Source: Fulvimarina pelagi HTCC2506
Lineage (GTDB): Bacteria; Pseudomonadota; Alphaproteobacteria; Rhizobiales; Rhizobiaceae
Direction of reading: 5' to 3'
Length of the DNA: 64,000 nt
Assembly: GCF_000153705.1 (NCBI RefSeq)
Contig: NZ_DS022272.1
Coordinates: forward strand, 338,929-402,928
The translations under genes and the position numbers were made by a program. The notes under the pieces were generated by a model. The model was not told the DNA's origin and made no database searches. It was given only the letters and a program-made list of their open reading frames with translations. Below are positions 1 to 8,448 of this stretch, in pieces. Position 1 is the first letter of the stretch; every line of letters starts with the position of its first letter.

Positions 1-1
1 T

Positions 2-1363
2 CTCGGCGAGACCGAGTTCGATTGGGCGATCGCCGACATCGGAGTGAAGGTCGCGGCGCTTGCGACGGGCGATATCATCGAGCGGCGACTGCAGAGACCT
101 GTCGAGGCCGACCGGGTGATGCTGCCGGGCCGCTGCCGTGCCGATCTCGGCAGGCTCTCAGAAAGCTTCGGCGTTCCCTTCGAGCGCGGGCCGGATGAAC
201 TGGCCGACCTGCCAGCCCATCTCGGCCGTAAGGGCCCGCCGCCGGATCTTTCTAAGCATGCTATGCGAATCTTCGCCGAAATCGTCGATGCATCGGCGCT
301 TTCCGTGGACGAAATTGTCGCCCGCGCCCGGCCGATGCGGGAGGAAGGTGCCGACGTCATTGATCTCGGCTGCCTGCCGGACACCCCTTTCGACCATATG
401 GAGGAGGCGATCGCCGCCCTGAAGTCCGAAGGCTTTACGGTTAGCGTCGACTCCGCCGATCGCGACGAGTTGCGGCGCGCGATCGCCGCCGGTGCCGATC
501 ATGTGCTCTCACTCACCGAGGAGACGCTTGATCTGGCGGAGGGCTATGACGTGATGCCGGTTCTGGTCCCGGCAGTGCCGCATGACATGGCCTCGCTTGG
601 CCGCGCTATCGAGAAGGCGCGGGCGATGGGTATCCGCTTTATGGCGGACCCGATCCTTGATCCGATTCACTTCGGCTTTTCCGCCTCGCTCGTGCGCTAT
701 CATCAGATCCGCGAGCGCTATCCCGACATCGAGATGTTGATGGGCACCGGGAATCTGACCGAACTGACGGATGCAGACACATCCGGAATTACCGCCACAT
801 TGCTTGGCATCTGCTCGGAACTCGACATCGGCCATCTGCTGATCGTTCATGTCAGTCCGCATACGCGTAAGACGATCGCCGAGCACGATCTCGCTCGGCG
901 GATGCTCTATGCGGCCAAGCGTGACAACGCGCTACCGCGCGGGTATGGACCCGGTCTTCTCCAGATCCACGATGTGCGCCCCTTTGCGGCGACGCCAGAA
1001 GAGGTCGCCGAAATGGTGGCCGATGTGAAGGATCGGAACTACCGGATTCAAACCAGTGAGCGCGGCATCCACCTCTACAATCGCGACGTCCATGCTATCG
1101 AGCGCGATGCCTTCGACCTTTTCCCTCATATCGACGTCGGTGACGATGTAAGCCACGCTTTCTACCTCGGCGCCGAACTCCAGAAAGCCGAGATCGCGTG
1201 GAGCCTCGGCAAACGCTATTCGCAGGACAACCCGCTCGATTTCGGCGTGGGCGCAGCAGTAAGAGAAGAGGACCGGACTCGGCTGGAAAAGGCCGGCCAT
1301 ACGCTGAAGGCGAAAACCGAAAAAGAACGAAAGACAAAAAGCGGCGGCGGCTCGTGCGCCTGA
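2..1363 (+). CDS. DUF6513 / dihydropteroate synthase-like protein, H4MPT-linked (5' partial)
   Basis: The reading frame is open through the left edge, so the N-terminus is missing. The first visible residues lead into VAALATGDIIERRL, which matches the end of the DUF6513 N-terminal domain. The middle part (about residues 80-330 of the visible protein) is a TIM-barrel resembling dihydropteroate synthase, with IVDASALS, ADVIDLGC and ILDPIHFGF segments. In methylotrophs such proteins are encoded with the tetrahydromethanopterin (H4MPT) C1 pathway and are thought to act in cofactor synthesis; the exact reaction is not established. The C-terminus is a short Lys/Glu-rich tail. A DUF447 gene follows 34 bases later on the same strand, another typical H4MPT-cluster partner. 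The GTG at 44 would start inside the conserved domain and is unlikely to be the true start. Confidence 0.85.
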   Translation, partial: LGETEFDWAIADIGVKVAALATGDIIERRLQRPVEADRVMLPGRCRADLGRLSESFGVPFERGPDELADLPAHLGRKGPPPDLSKHAMRIFAEIVDASALSVDEIVARARPMREEGADVIDLGCLPDTPFDHMEEAIAALKSEGFTVSVDSADRDELRRAIAAGADHVLSLTEETLDLAEGYDVMPVLVPAVPHDMASLGRAIEKARAMGIRFMADPILDPIHFGFSASLVRYHQIRERYPDIEMLMGTGNLTELTDADTSGITATLLGICSELDIGHLLIVHVSPHTRKTIAEHDLARRMLYAAKRDNALPRGYGPGLLQIHDVRPFAATPEEVAEMVADVKDRNYRIQTSERGIHLYNRDVHAIERDAFDLFPHIDVGDDVSHAFYLGAELQKAEIAWSLGKRYSQDNPLDFGVGAAVREEDRTRLEKAGHTLKAKTEKERKTKSGGGSCA

Positions 1364-1397
1364 GCCGCGGTCGCCGTTGTGACGGGAGTGACATGGA

Positions 1398-1997
1398 ATG
1401 CCCTATATCCGCGAGAGCGTGCTGACGACGAAATCGGCGGATGGCGAGGTACATATCGCACCGCTCGGCATCATTCAGGACGGCGAGCACTGGATCGTCG
1501 CCCCGTTCCGCCCCTCGACGACGCTCGAAAACATCGAGGCAAGCCGCCGCGCGGTCGTCAATTATACCGACGATGCCCTGATTTTCGCCGGTTGCCTCAC
1601 CGGTCGAAAGGACTGGCCGCTGACGGACATCGCCGGCTGCGACATCCCCCGGTTGGAGGCCGCGCTGTCTCATGACGTTCTCGACGTCGTCGAGGTCGAG
1701 GAGGACGAACAGCGCCCCCGCTATCGGTGCAAGGTGGTCTCATCGGAAACCCATGCGCCATTCACCGGCATGAACCGCGCCAAGGCGGCCGTCCTCGAAG
1801 CCGCGATCCTCGCATCGCGCCTGCACATGCTGCCCGCAGAGAAGATCGAGGACGAGATCGCCTACCTGAAAATCGCCGTCGACAAGACCGCCGGCCCGGC
1901 CGAGCACCAAGCCTTCGCTTGGCTGCTGGAGAAGATTATCGAGCATCTGGCGCGGGTGGAGATGGAAGCCGTGGTCGAAGCCGACGACTCGGCTTGA
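1398..1997 (+). CDS. DUF447 family protein, H4MPT-linked
   Basis: A 199-residue protein that begins MPYIRESVLTT and contains HIAPLGI, FRPSTTLENI and FTGMNRAKAAVLEA, the hallmarks of the DUF447 family, which has an FMN-binding split-barrel-like fold. The family occurs in methanogens and in bacteria carrying tetrahydromethanopterin-dependent C1 oxidation. Its reaction is not known, and a role in methanopterin biosynthesis has been suggested from gene context. The ATG at 1398 follows a GGGAGTG-like ribosome binding site. Its position 34 bases after the DUF6513 gene suggests co-transcription. Family assignment is firm; function is open. Confidence 0.82.
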   Translation: MPYIRESVLTTKSADGEVHIAPLGIIQDGEHWIVAPFRPSTTLENIEASRRAVVNYTDDALIFAGCLTGRKDWPLTDIAGCDIPRLEAALSHDVLDVVEVEEDEQRPRYRCKVVSSETHAPFTGMNRAKAAVLEAAILASRLHMLPAEKIEDEIAYLKIAVDKTAGPAEHQAFAWLLEKIIEHLARVEMEAVVEADDSA

Positions 1998-2236
1998 AGC
2001 CGAGCGAGTGCTGTATGCGCTTATTCACTGAAGCGATTCTGTCAGTAGCGACGACACGCTGAGTGTTCCGGCCCTCTGAAAACTCGGGCGGCGTTTCGCC
2101 GCTAAAGGAAAACAGCGTTCACCCTCGAACCTTTTCGCACGCCGCTTAGTTTCCCGCAGGACTTCGAACCGTTCCAATCTGGAGCCTTGGCCGAAGTGCC
2201 CGGATGGAACGTCCCGACAAGCGAAGGGAAATCCCA

Positions 2237-2752
2237 GTGAACGTCACACTTTCAATTAACGGCAGGTACCACACGCTCGACATCGATCCGCGTACGTCCC
2301 TGCTCGATGCCTGCCGCGATCATCTCGCGCTTACCGGATCGAAGAAAGGCTGCGACCACGGCCAGTGCGGGGCCTGCACCATGCTCGTGAATGGTCGTCG
2401 CATCAATTCGTGCCTCACCCTCGCGGTGATGCACGAAAACGATACGATCACCACCGTCGAGGGTCTCGGTACCGCCGAAAACCTCCATCCCATGCAAGCC
2501 GCCTTCGTCGAACATGACGGTTATCAGTGCGGCTACTGCACCCCGGGCCAGATTGTCTCTGCCGTCGGTATGTTGGGCGAGATCGGCGATGGCTGGCCGA
2601 GCCACGTTACCAAGGACATCAAGACCGGTACCGAACTGTCGGGCGACGAGATCCGCGAGCGCATGAGCGGCAACCTCTGCCGTTGCTCTGCCTATCCGAA
2701 CATCGTCGACGCGATCGAGACCGCTGCCGGCAAGACGAAGGAGCCCGCATGA
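2237..2752 (+). CDS. paoA: Aldehyde dehydrogenase, [2Fe-2S] subunit (PaoA/YagT-like)
   Basis: Small iron-sulfur subunit of a xanthine-oxidase-family molybdenum aldehyde dehydrogenase. Counted from GTG 2237, Cys39, 44, 47 and 59 form the plant-ferredoxin-type cluster ([10 protein letters not shown]), and Cys98, 101, 148 and 150 form the second cluster (CGYC, CRC). I chose GTG 2237 because AAGGGA lies about 7 bases upstream and homologues begin at (M)NVTLxINGxxH; an in-frame ATG at 2204 gives 11 more residues but has no clear binding site. Unlike E. coli PaoA there is no twin-arginine signal with either start, so this enzyme is probably cytoplasmic. The next subunit begins within the stop codon (ATGA overlap), so the genes form an operon. 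Confidence 0.9.
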   Translation: MNVTLSINGRYHTLDIDPRTSLLDACRDHLALTGSKKGCDHGQCGACTMLVNGRRINSCLTLAVMHENDTITTVEGLGTAENLHPMQAAFVEHDGYQCGYCTPGQIVSAVGMLGEIGDGWPSHVTKDIKTGTELSGDEIRERMSGNLCRCSAYPNIVDAIETAAGKTKEPA

Positions 2753-3720
2753 GACCGTTTGAATATTCCCGCGCACAAAGCGTGGGCGAAGCTCGCACGC
2801 TCGGCGGTCGCTATATCGCTGGAGGGACCAATCTCCTCGATCTGATGAAGCTCGAGGTGGAAACGCCCGAGCAACTCGTCGACATCACCCGGCTTCCACT
2901 GAACGAGATCAAGGAAACCGAGGACGGTGGCCTCAAGATCGGAGCGCTCGTGACGAACTCCGTGCTTGCTGCGGACGAGCGCATCCGCCGGGATTACGAA
3001 GTCCTCTCCCGTGCGCTGCTCGCGGGCGCCTCCGGGCAACTTCGCAACAAGGCTTCGACCGGCGGTAACCTCCTTCAGCGCACCCGCTGCGGCTATTTCT
3101 ATGAGACCTCTCGGCGCTGCAACAAGCGCGAGCCGGGTTCGGGCTGCGACGCCATCGGCGGCTTCAACCGCATTCATGCAATCCTCGGCCAGTCGAGCAA
3201 CTGCATTGCGACCCATCCGTCAGACATGGCGGTCGCGATGATGGCTCTCGATGCAGTGGTCGAGACCCAGCAGGCGGACGGACACGAGCGTGAAATCCCA
3301 CTGAAGGATTTCTACCGCTTGCCGGGTGATACGCCGCATATCGAGAACGAACTCAAAGAAGGCGAATTGATCGTCAACATTCGACTGCCCAAGCCGAAGT
3401 CGGGCTATCACGTCTATCGCAAGGTACGTGACAGGGCATCGTATGCCTTCGCTCTCGTCTCCGTCGCCGCGATCATCAAGACCGACGGCAATACCATCAC
3501 GGAGGCAAGTCTGGCCTTCGGTGGTCTCGCACACAAGCCGTGGCGCGATCCGAAGATCGAGGAAATGCTGGTCGGCCAGGGGCCGCGCCGCAAGCTCTTC
3601 GAAGACGCGGCCGATGCCCTCCTCGCCGAAGCCCAAGGCCAGGGCGAGAACGACTTTAAGATCCCGCTCGCGCGGCGCACCCTCATTTCCGTGCTCGCCG
3701 AAGCAACGCAAGGAGCGTGA
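2749..3720 (+). CDS. paoB: Aldehyde dehydrogenase, FAD-binding subunit (PaoB/YagS-like)
   Basis: A 323-residue FAD-binding subunit. The FAD loop [13 protein letters not shown] lies near residues 22-34, and a CO-dehydrogenase-flavoprotein C-terminal domain follows. Cys114, 124, 133 and 152 ([20 protein letters not shown]) match the extra [4Fe-4S] site known in PaoB and in 4-hydroxybenzoyl-CoA reductase but absent from ordinary xanthine dehydrogenases. This sets the subunit in the PaoABC class. The start is the ATG at 2749 overlapping the paoA stop by four bases; a longer open frame upstream is only paoA read in another phase. Electrons would pass from the molybdenum centre through the Fe-S clusters to FAD. 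Confidence 0.92.
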   Translation: MRPFEYSRAQSVGEARTLGGRYIAGGTNLLDLMKLEVETPEQLVDITRLPLNEIKETEDGGLKIGALVTNSVLAADERIRRDYEVLSRALLAGASGQLRNKASTGGNLLQRTRCGYFYETSRRCNKREPGSGCDAIGGFNRIHAILGQSSNCIATHPSDMAVAMMALDAVVETQQADGHEREIPLKDFYRLPGDTPHIENELKEGELIVNIRLPKPKSGYHVYRKVRDRASYAFALVSVAAIIKTDGNTITEASLAFGGLAHKPWRDPKIEEMLVGQGPRRKLFEDAADALLAEAQGQGENDFKIPLARRTLISVLAEATQGA

Positions 3721-3725
3721 ACGAT

Positions 3726-5951
3726 ATGAACAAGCACGTCATGGACGAAGCGATCGGCGAGACGCGCCTCGATCGCAACACGCAAGGGGTGATTGGCAAG
3801 GGTGCGCCCCGCTACGAGGGCAAGCTCAAGGTGTCGGGCACCGCGCCCTATGCCTACGAGCATCTCGGCGGCGAGGATGTAGCCTACGGCTTCATCGTGC
3901 CGGCGAGCATCGCACGCGGTAAGATCCGGTCGGTCGACACCAGCGCGGCCGAGGCTGTTCCCGGTGTCCTGAAGGTCATTTCGGGCGAGAAAATCGTGCG
4001 TGCCGCCTCGCAACCGATGGCCCCGGCGGCCCAAACCATCGATGGCGAAGTCTTCCACTACAATCAGCCTGTGGCGGTCGTCATCGCCGACACGTTCGAG
4101 GTCGCCCGCCATGCCTCGAAGCTGGTGAAGGTGGAATACTCCGAGACGGAAGGCCGCTTCGACATCACGAACCGCCACACGGTTCGCGAGCCGGATTCGA
4201 TGCCGATGACGCCGAACCAGTCGCGGGGCGATTTCGAGCACGCCTTTGCTGAAGCCGAAGTCCAGTTCGACCAGACCTATACGACGCCGTCCTATCAGGC
4301 GGCGGCCATGGAACCGCACGCGACGACGGCAAAGTGGGACGGCAACCATCTGACGGTCTGGACGTCGCATCAGCTCCTCGAGACCGCTCCCGGCCAGATC
4401 GCCAAGCACACCGGGATCGACGAGGACAAGATCACCGTCCACAGCCCCTATATTGGCGGGGGCTTTGGCTCCAAGCTCGGTCTCGGCCCCGATGCGGTCA
4501 TGGCCGCGAACGCGACGATCGCCATCGGCAAGCCGGTGAAGATCGCACTCACGCGTCAGAACGTCTTCCAGGCGACGTCGCGCCGTGGGGAGACAATTCA
4601 GAGAGTGCGCATCGGCGCGACGAAGGCCGGTAAGATCACCTGCTTCGCACACGAGACCGACACGACGAACTCACCGGGCAACGGCTTCTTCGAGCCCTCC
4701 GGCATATCTTCTCTCTTTCTCTATCCGGGCAAGGACCGGATCATTGCCCACAACATTGTTGAGACCGATGTCTTGATGACTTCCGCGGTCCGTGCACCGG
4801 GCGAAGCGACGGGTATGCTTGCGACCGAGAGTGCTCTCGATGAGCTCGCCGAAACCCTGGGCATTGATCCGGTAGAGTTTCGCCGCATGAACGAGCCGGA
4901 GGTTAATCCGCAGGACGACAGGCCGTTCTCGTCGCGTCGCCTGATGGAATGCATCGACGAAGGCGCAAAACGCTTCGGCTGGTCGGATCGACCGGAAAAG
5001 CCGGCATCACGACGAGAAGGCGAGTGGCTGATCGGCTACGGGATGTCGTCAGCAAGCCGGAAGAACGATCTCATGCCGTCTGCCGCAGAGATCGAAATGT
5101 CATCCGATGGCCGCGCCACGGTGCGTACCGGCATGACCGATATCGGCACTGGCACCTATACGATCCTTCAGCAGATCGCCGCGGAAATGCTCGGCCTGCC
5201 GCTCGACATGGTGGATGTTGAACTGGGCGACTCCCGGTTCGCCGCGTCCTCGGGGTCAGGTGGTTCGTGGGGGGCGAACTCAGCCGGCTCATCGGTATAT
5301 GTCGCTTCGCTCGCGCTCATCCGTGAGCTTGCCAGCCGCCTCGACGCAGATGCCGAGACACTGACCCTCAAGGACGGGCATGCGATTTTCGGCAACAAGC
5401 AGATCCCGCTCCCCGATATCCTGAAGGGGGAGACGATCTCTGTCACGGGCAAGATCGAACCCGGCAAGCAGGCGGAGGAGACCCATCAGGCCTCTTACGG
5501 CGCGCATTTCTGCGAGGTCGGCGTCAACGTTGTCACTGGAGAGACTCGTATTCGCCGTCTGCTCACCGTTGGGGCAGCGGGCCGCATTCTCAACGAGAAG
5601 ACGGCAACGTCCCAATGTTACGGCGGTCAGATATGGGGCATCGGCTACGCGCTCGAGGAAGACCTCGTCATCGACAAGCGCAACGGCCTGATCGTCAATC
5701 ATGATCTTGCCGAGTACCACGTGCCGGTTCATGCCGATGTGCCGGCCCTCGAAGTGGTACTGCTCGAGGATCGCGACCCGCATGCGAGCCCGCTTGCGGG
5801 CAAGGGTATAGGCGAACTTGCTATCGCCGGCGTCGGTGCTGCGATCACCAACGCCATCTATAACGCATGTGGAGTTCGTATTCGCGATTACCCGGCGACC
5901 CTGGATAAAGTGCTCGCCGGCCTTCCCGACGACTATTTGACAGCTGCCTGA
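3726..5951 (+). CDS. paoC: Aldehyde dehydrogenase, molybdopterin-binding subunit (PaoC/YagR-like)
   Basis: Large catalytic subunit, about 741 residues, binding the molybdenum cofactor and oxidising aldehydes to acids. Visible motifs include GGGFGSKLG, AVRAPGE (Moco loop) and near the C-terminus GKGIGELAI, whose Glu (about residue 697) is the conserved base. An AAGGAG at 3709-3714 suits ATG 3726 (11 bases) better than GTG 3717 (2 bases). The preceding stop lies at 3718-3720, so the three subunits are one operon. The matching XdhC/PaoD-type insertion chaperone is not in this window. In E. coli the cofactor is the cytosine-dinucleotide form; here the form cannot be told from sequence. A strong terminator follows. 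Confidence 0.92.
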   Translation: MNKHVMDEAIGETRLDRNTQGVIGKGAPRYEGKLKVSGTAPYAYEHLGGEDVAYGFIVPASIARGKIRSVDTSAAEAVPGVLKVISGEKIVRAASQPMAPAAQTIDGEVFHYNQPVAVVIADTFEVARHASKLVKVEYSETEGRFDITNRHTVREPDSMPMTPNQSRGDFEHAFAEAEVQFDQTYTTPSYQAAAMEPHATTAKWDGNHLTVWTSHQLLETAPGQIAKHTGIDEDKITVHSPYIGGGFGSKLGLGPDAVMAANATIAIGKPVKIALTRQNVFQATSRRGETIQRVRIGATKAGKITCFAHETDTTNSPGNGFFEPSGISSLFLYPGKDRIIAHNIVETDVLMTSAVRAPGEATGMLATESALDELAETLGIDPVEFRRMNEPEVNPQDDRPFSSRRLMECIDEGAKRFGWSDRPEKPASRREGEWLIGYGMSSASRKNDLMPSAAEIEMSSDGRATVRTGMTDIGTGTYTILQQIAAEMLGLPLDMVDVELGDSRFAASSGSGGSWGANSAGSSVYVASLALIRELASRLDADAETLTLKDGHAIFGNKQIPLPDILKGETISVTGKIEPGKQAEETHQASYGAHFCEVGVNVVTGETRIRRLLTVGAAGRILNEKTATSQCYGGQIWGIGYALEEDLVIDKRNGLIVNHDLAEYHVPVHADVPALEVVLLEDRDPHASPLAGKGIGELAIAGVGAAITNAIYNACGVRIRDYPATLDKVLAGLPDDYLTAA

Positions 5952-5978
5952 CCACGCAGCCCCAAACCGAACTTCCCG

Positions 5979-6008
5979 GACGGGGCCGGGCAACCGGCCC
6001 CGTCTTTT
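5979..6008 (+). terminator. Rho-independent terminator after paoC
   Basis: An 11-bp perfect stem, GACGGGGCCGG with loop GCAA and the complementary arm, is followed by TTTT. It lies 28 bases after the paoC stop and should end the paoABC transcript. Confidence 0.85.
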
Positions 6009-6129
6009 GTCGGCTTCTCTGCAAAAAACCTGTGCAGCCAAGCGTTTGATGCTTTGTCGCGGGAACCGGTTCGCGCCTCGACCCGTATCGAGAGGGAAAC
6101 TCAATTCCGAACGAACGGGACGCCTCTCA

Positions 6130-6585
6130 ATGGACTATCCGCATCCCCATTCTACTGCGTCGATCGGCGGGCAGCCGGTCCATGCGATGTTTTCGCAATT
6201 TCCGACCGTCTGCTTCTCGCTGGCATTACTCACCGACATTTTCTACGTCCTAACCACCAATCTGATGTGGCAGGATTTTTCCGCGTGGCTCCTGCTGGCC
6301 GGCCTGGTCTTCGGTGGCATTGCATTGGTCGCCGGGATCATTGACCTGATCGGCAGCCGCGGCATCCGTGAGCAATCTTCGACCTGGCCCTATGCCGTCG
6401 GCTTTCTCGCCGCGATGTTGCTCGCCTTCGTGAACAGCCTCGTCCACGCCGGCGACGGCTGGACGGCCGTGATGCCGTGGGGGCTCGCTCTTTCAGTGGT
6501 AACGGTGATCGTCGTCGCAATGACGTCCTGGCTCGGTCGATCCCTTGTTTTCAAGTATGGTGTTGGAGTTTCGAACTATGAATAA
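6130..6585 (+). CDS. DUF2231 family membrane protein
   Basis: A 151-residue integral membrane protein with about four hydrophobic segments. It starts MDYPHPHSTASIGG, and HAMFSQFPTVCFSLALLTD is typical of the DUF2231 family (HPxLVHFPI-like pattern). Family members often sit beside quinoprotein or cytochrome genes and are proposed to take part in membrane electron transfer; no reaction is proven. The open frame extends upstream to 6007, but that part is basic and unlike the family, so ATG 6130 is preferred. The stop overlaps the start of the downstream PQQ-type dehydrogenase by eight bases, implying translational coupling of the pair. Confidence 0.82.
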   Translation: MDYPHPHSTASIGGQPVHAMFSQFPTVCFSLALLTDIFYVLTTNLMWQDFSAWLLLAGLVFGGIALVAGIIDLIGSRGIREQSSTWPYAVGFLAAMLLAFVNSLVHAGDGWTAVMPWGLALSVVTVIVVAMTSWLGRSLVFKYGVGVSNYE

Positions 6586-8278
6586 ATCTGTCCGTACCAC
6601 CCGTACGCTCGCAGTTTCGACGAGTGCCGTCGTACTCCTGACTTTAGGTGCCTGCAGCGACGGCGACTTCGACTTGTCCCGCCAATTTGGCGCTGATCCG
6701 TACCTGCCGGAACCGACCAACGACATCATGCCGGACATGAAGGTCGCCTCGGTCGTTGGCTGGGAAGACGGCGAAACGCCGACCGTACCGGACGGATTGA
6801 CGATCACGCCCTACGCGCAGGATCTCGGCAATCCGCGCACCGTTCACACCCTGCCTAACGGCGACGTACTTGTCGTCCAGTCGCAGGGGCCGTCCGGCAA
6901 GCCGTTGAACCGGCCGAAGGATTATATCCGCGGCTGGATCATGTCGATGGCCCATGGCAGTGGCGGCGGCAACCCGCCTGAGACCAACAAGATCACACTC
7001 CTTCGCGACACGAACCGCGACGGCGAGGTCGATGAACGTTCAGATCTGTTGACGGGACTTGCTTCACCCTTCGGCGTCGCCTGGATCGACGACACGCTCT
7101 ACGTCGCGACGACCGAAGCCGTCATCTCGTATCCTTATGAACTTGGTCAGGCGCAGATCAGCGAGCAGCCTACACTGGTGACGCCGCTACCAGGCGGACC
7201 GATCAACCATCACTGGACGAAGGATCTGGCGCTGAGCCCGGACGGCGAGATGCTCTATGCTTCTGTCGGGTCGAATTCCAACGTCGTCGAGCGGGGTCTC
7301 GAGGCTGAGAAGGGCCGGGCGGCGATCTGGGAGATCGATCGCGAAACCGGCGCTTCGCGCGTTTACGCATCAGGTTTGCGCAATCCGAACGGCCTGACAT
7401 TCCACCCCGAGACAGGCGAACTCTGGACCGTCGTCAACGAGCGTGACGAGCTCGGGCCGAACCTCGTGCCGGACTACATGACCTCGGTCGAGGAGGATGG
7501 CTTCTACGGCTGGCCATGGAGCTATTATGGCGACCATGTCGACGAACGCGTGATGCCGCGCCGGCCGGACATGGTGGAGCAGGCGATTTCGCCGGACTAC
7601 GCGCTGTCGAGCCATGTCGCCGCGCTGGGGCTGACCTTCTCCAACGACTCGGCCCTACCGGAGGAATACGCCAACGGCGCCTTCATCGGCGAGCACGGCT
7701 CTTGGAACCGCGATCAGTTCAACGGCTATCACGTGGTCTACGTGCCGTTCGAGAACGGCGAACCTGCCGGCATGCCGCAGGAGGTCGTGACCGGCTTCCT
7801 CGACGGCGACGAGGCGCGCGGCCGCCCAGTCGGCGTCGGCATCGACGGAACCGGCGCACTGCTTGTTGCCGACGATTCCGGCAACACGGTCTGGCGCGTT
7901 GCAGCGGCCGATGGGTCGACAACCGACGAGGTGATCGGGACGGACCGTGTCTCGACGGCAGAAGCCGGTGGCGCAGTCAGTTCTTCTGAGGACAATTCGA
8001 CATCAAGCGAGGGAAGCGCTGTGGCTGGCTCCGACAGTGAGGCCTCTTCCCGGGCGAGCGCTGCCGACGAACCGGTGACCTCCAGCGAGCAATCCGATTC
8101 TGAGCAGCCGACTGACTCGGATGCATCTATGTCCGATAGCCAATCGAGCGATACGAATGCGGATGCGTCCGTTGGCGACCAGTCTTCCGGATCCGCAACC
8201 GAACCGTCCCAGACCGACATCGCGCCGGCCGTTCTGCCGGAGGGAACGGTGGACGCTGCTCCGGAGGAAGCGCAATAA
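6578..8278 (+). CDS. Lipoprotein PQQ-dependent sugar dehydrogenase (L-sorbosone dehydrogenase family)
   Basis: A 566-residue periplasmic enzyme. The signal sequence ends in the lipobox LGAC with Cys26, so it should be membrane-anchored. The six-bladed propeller carries GLxNPxG-like and HGSWNR motifs (GLRNPNGLTFHP, GEHGSWNRDQFNGY) of soluble glucose/L-sorbosone dehydrogenases, which oxidise sugars or related alcohols with PQQ and pass electrons to the respiratory chain. Residues about 459-566 are a tail of Ser, Asp, Glu, Ala and Thr with no catalytic motif, which homologues usually lack. ATG 6578 has TTGGAG about 9 bases upstream; an upstream TTG (6545) would spoil the signal peptide. The DUF2231 gene upstream may encode its membrane partner. 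The true substrate is unknown. Confidence 0.82.
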   Translation: MNKSVRTTRTLAVSTSAVVLLTLGACSDGDFDLSRQFGADPYLPEPTNDIMPDMKVASVVGWEDGETPTVPDGLTITPYAQDLGNPRTVHTLPNGDVLVVQSQGPSGKPLNRPKDYIRGWIMSMAHGSGGGNPPETNKITLLRDTNRDGEVDERSDLLTGLASPFGVAWIDDTLYVATTEAVISYPYELGQAQISEQPTLVTPLPGGPINHHWTKDLALSPDGEMLYASVGSNSNVVERGLEAEKGRAAIWEIDRETGASRVYASGLRNPNGLTFHPETGELWTVVNERDELGPNLVPDYMTSVEEDGFYGWPWSYYGDHVDERVMPRRPDMVEQAISPDYALSSHVAALGLTFSNDSALPEEYANGAFIGEHGSWNRDQFNGYHVVYVPFENGEPAGMPQEVVTGFLDGDEARGRPVGVGIDGTGALLVADDSGNTVWRVAAADGSTTDEVIGTDRVSTAEAGGAVSSSEDNSTSSEGSAVAGSDSEASSRASAADEPVTSSEQSDSEQPTDSDASMSDSQSSDTNADASVGDQSSGSATEPSQTDIAPAVLPEGTVDAAPEEAQ

Positions 8279-8295
8279 CCGTTGAATGCTGTACC

Positions 8296-8326
8296 GGGGG
8301 AGGCGGTTCTCAACGCCGCCTCTCCC
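8296..8326 (+). terminator. Terminator-like hairpin after the PQQ-type dehydrogenase
   Basis: An 11-bp stem (GGGGGAGGCGG against CCGCCTCTCCC, one G-T pair) with a nine-base loop begins 18 bases after the stop codon. The 3' flank TGTTCC is poor in T, so termination may be weak or factor-dependent. Confidence 0.5.
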
Positions 8327-8448
8327 TGTTCCAGCTTCCGCCCATCGAACACCGCCGAAGGTCGCGCACTTTGGCATGGGCGTCGCCTATTTCATTGCCT
8401 TGACTGGTTGTGGCAGCGTAGCTGCTACGGAAAACCGGCAGGGCACCC

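Noticed and set aside
3414..4652. Long minus-strand frame over paoB/paoC
   Set aside because: A shadow of the molybdenum enzyme genes; no domain and conflicts with strongly supported coding.
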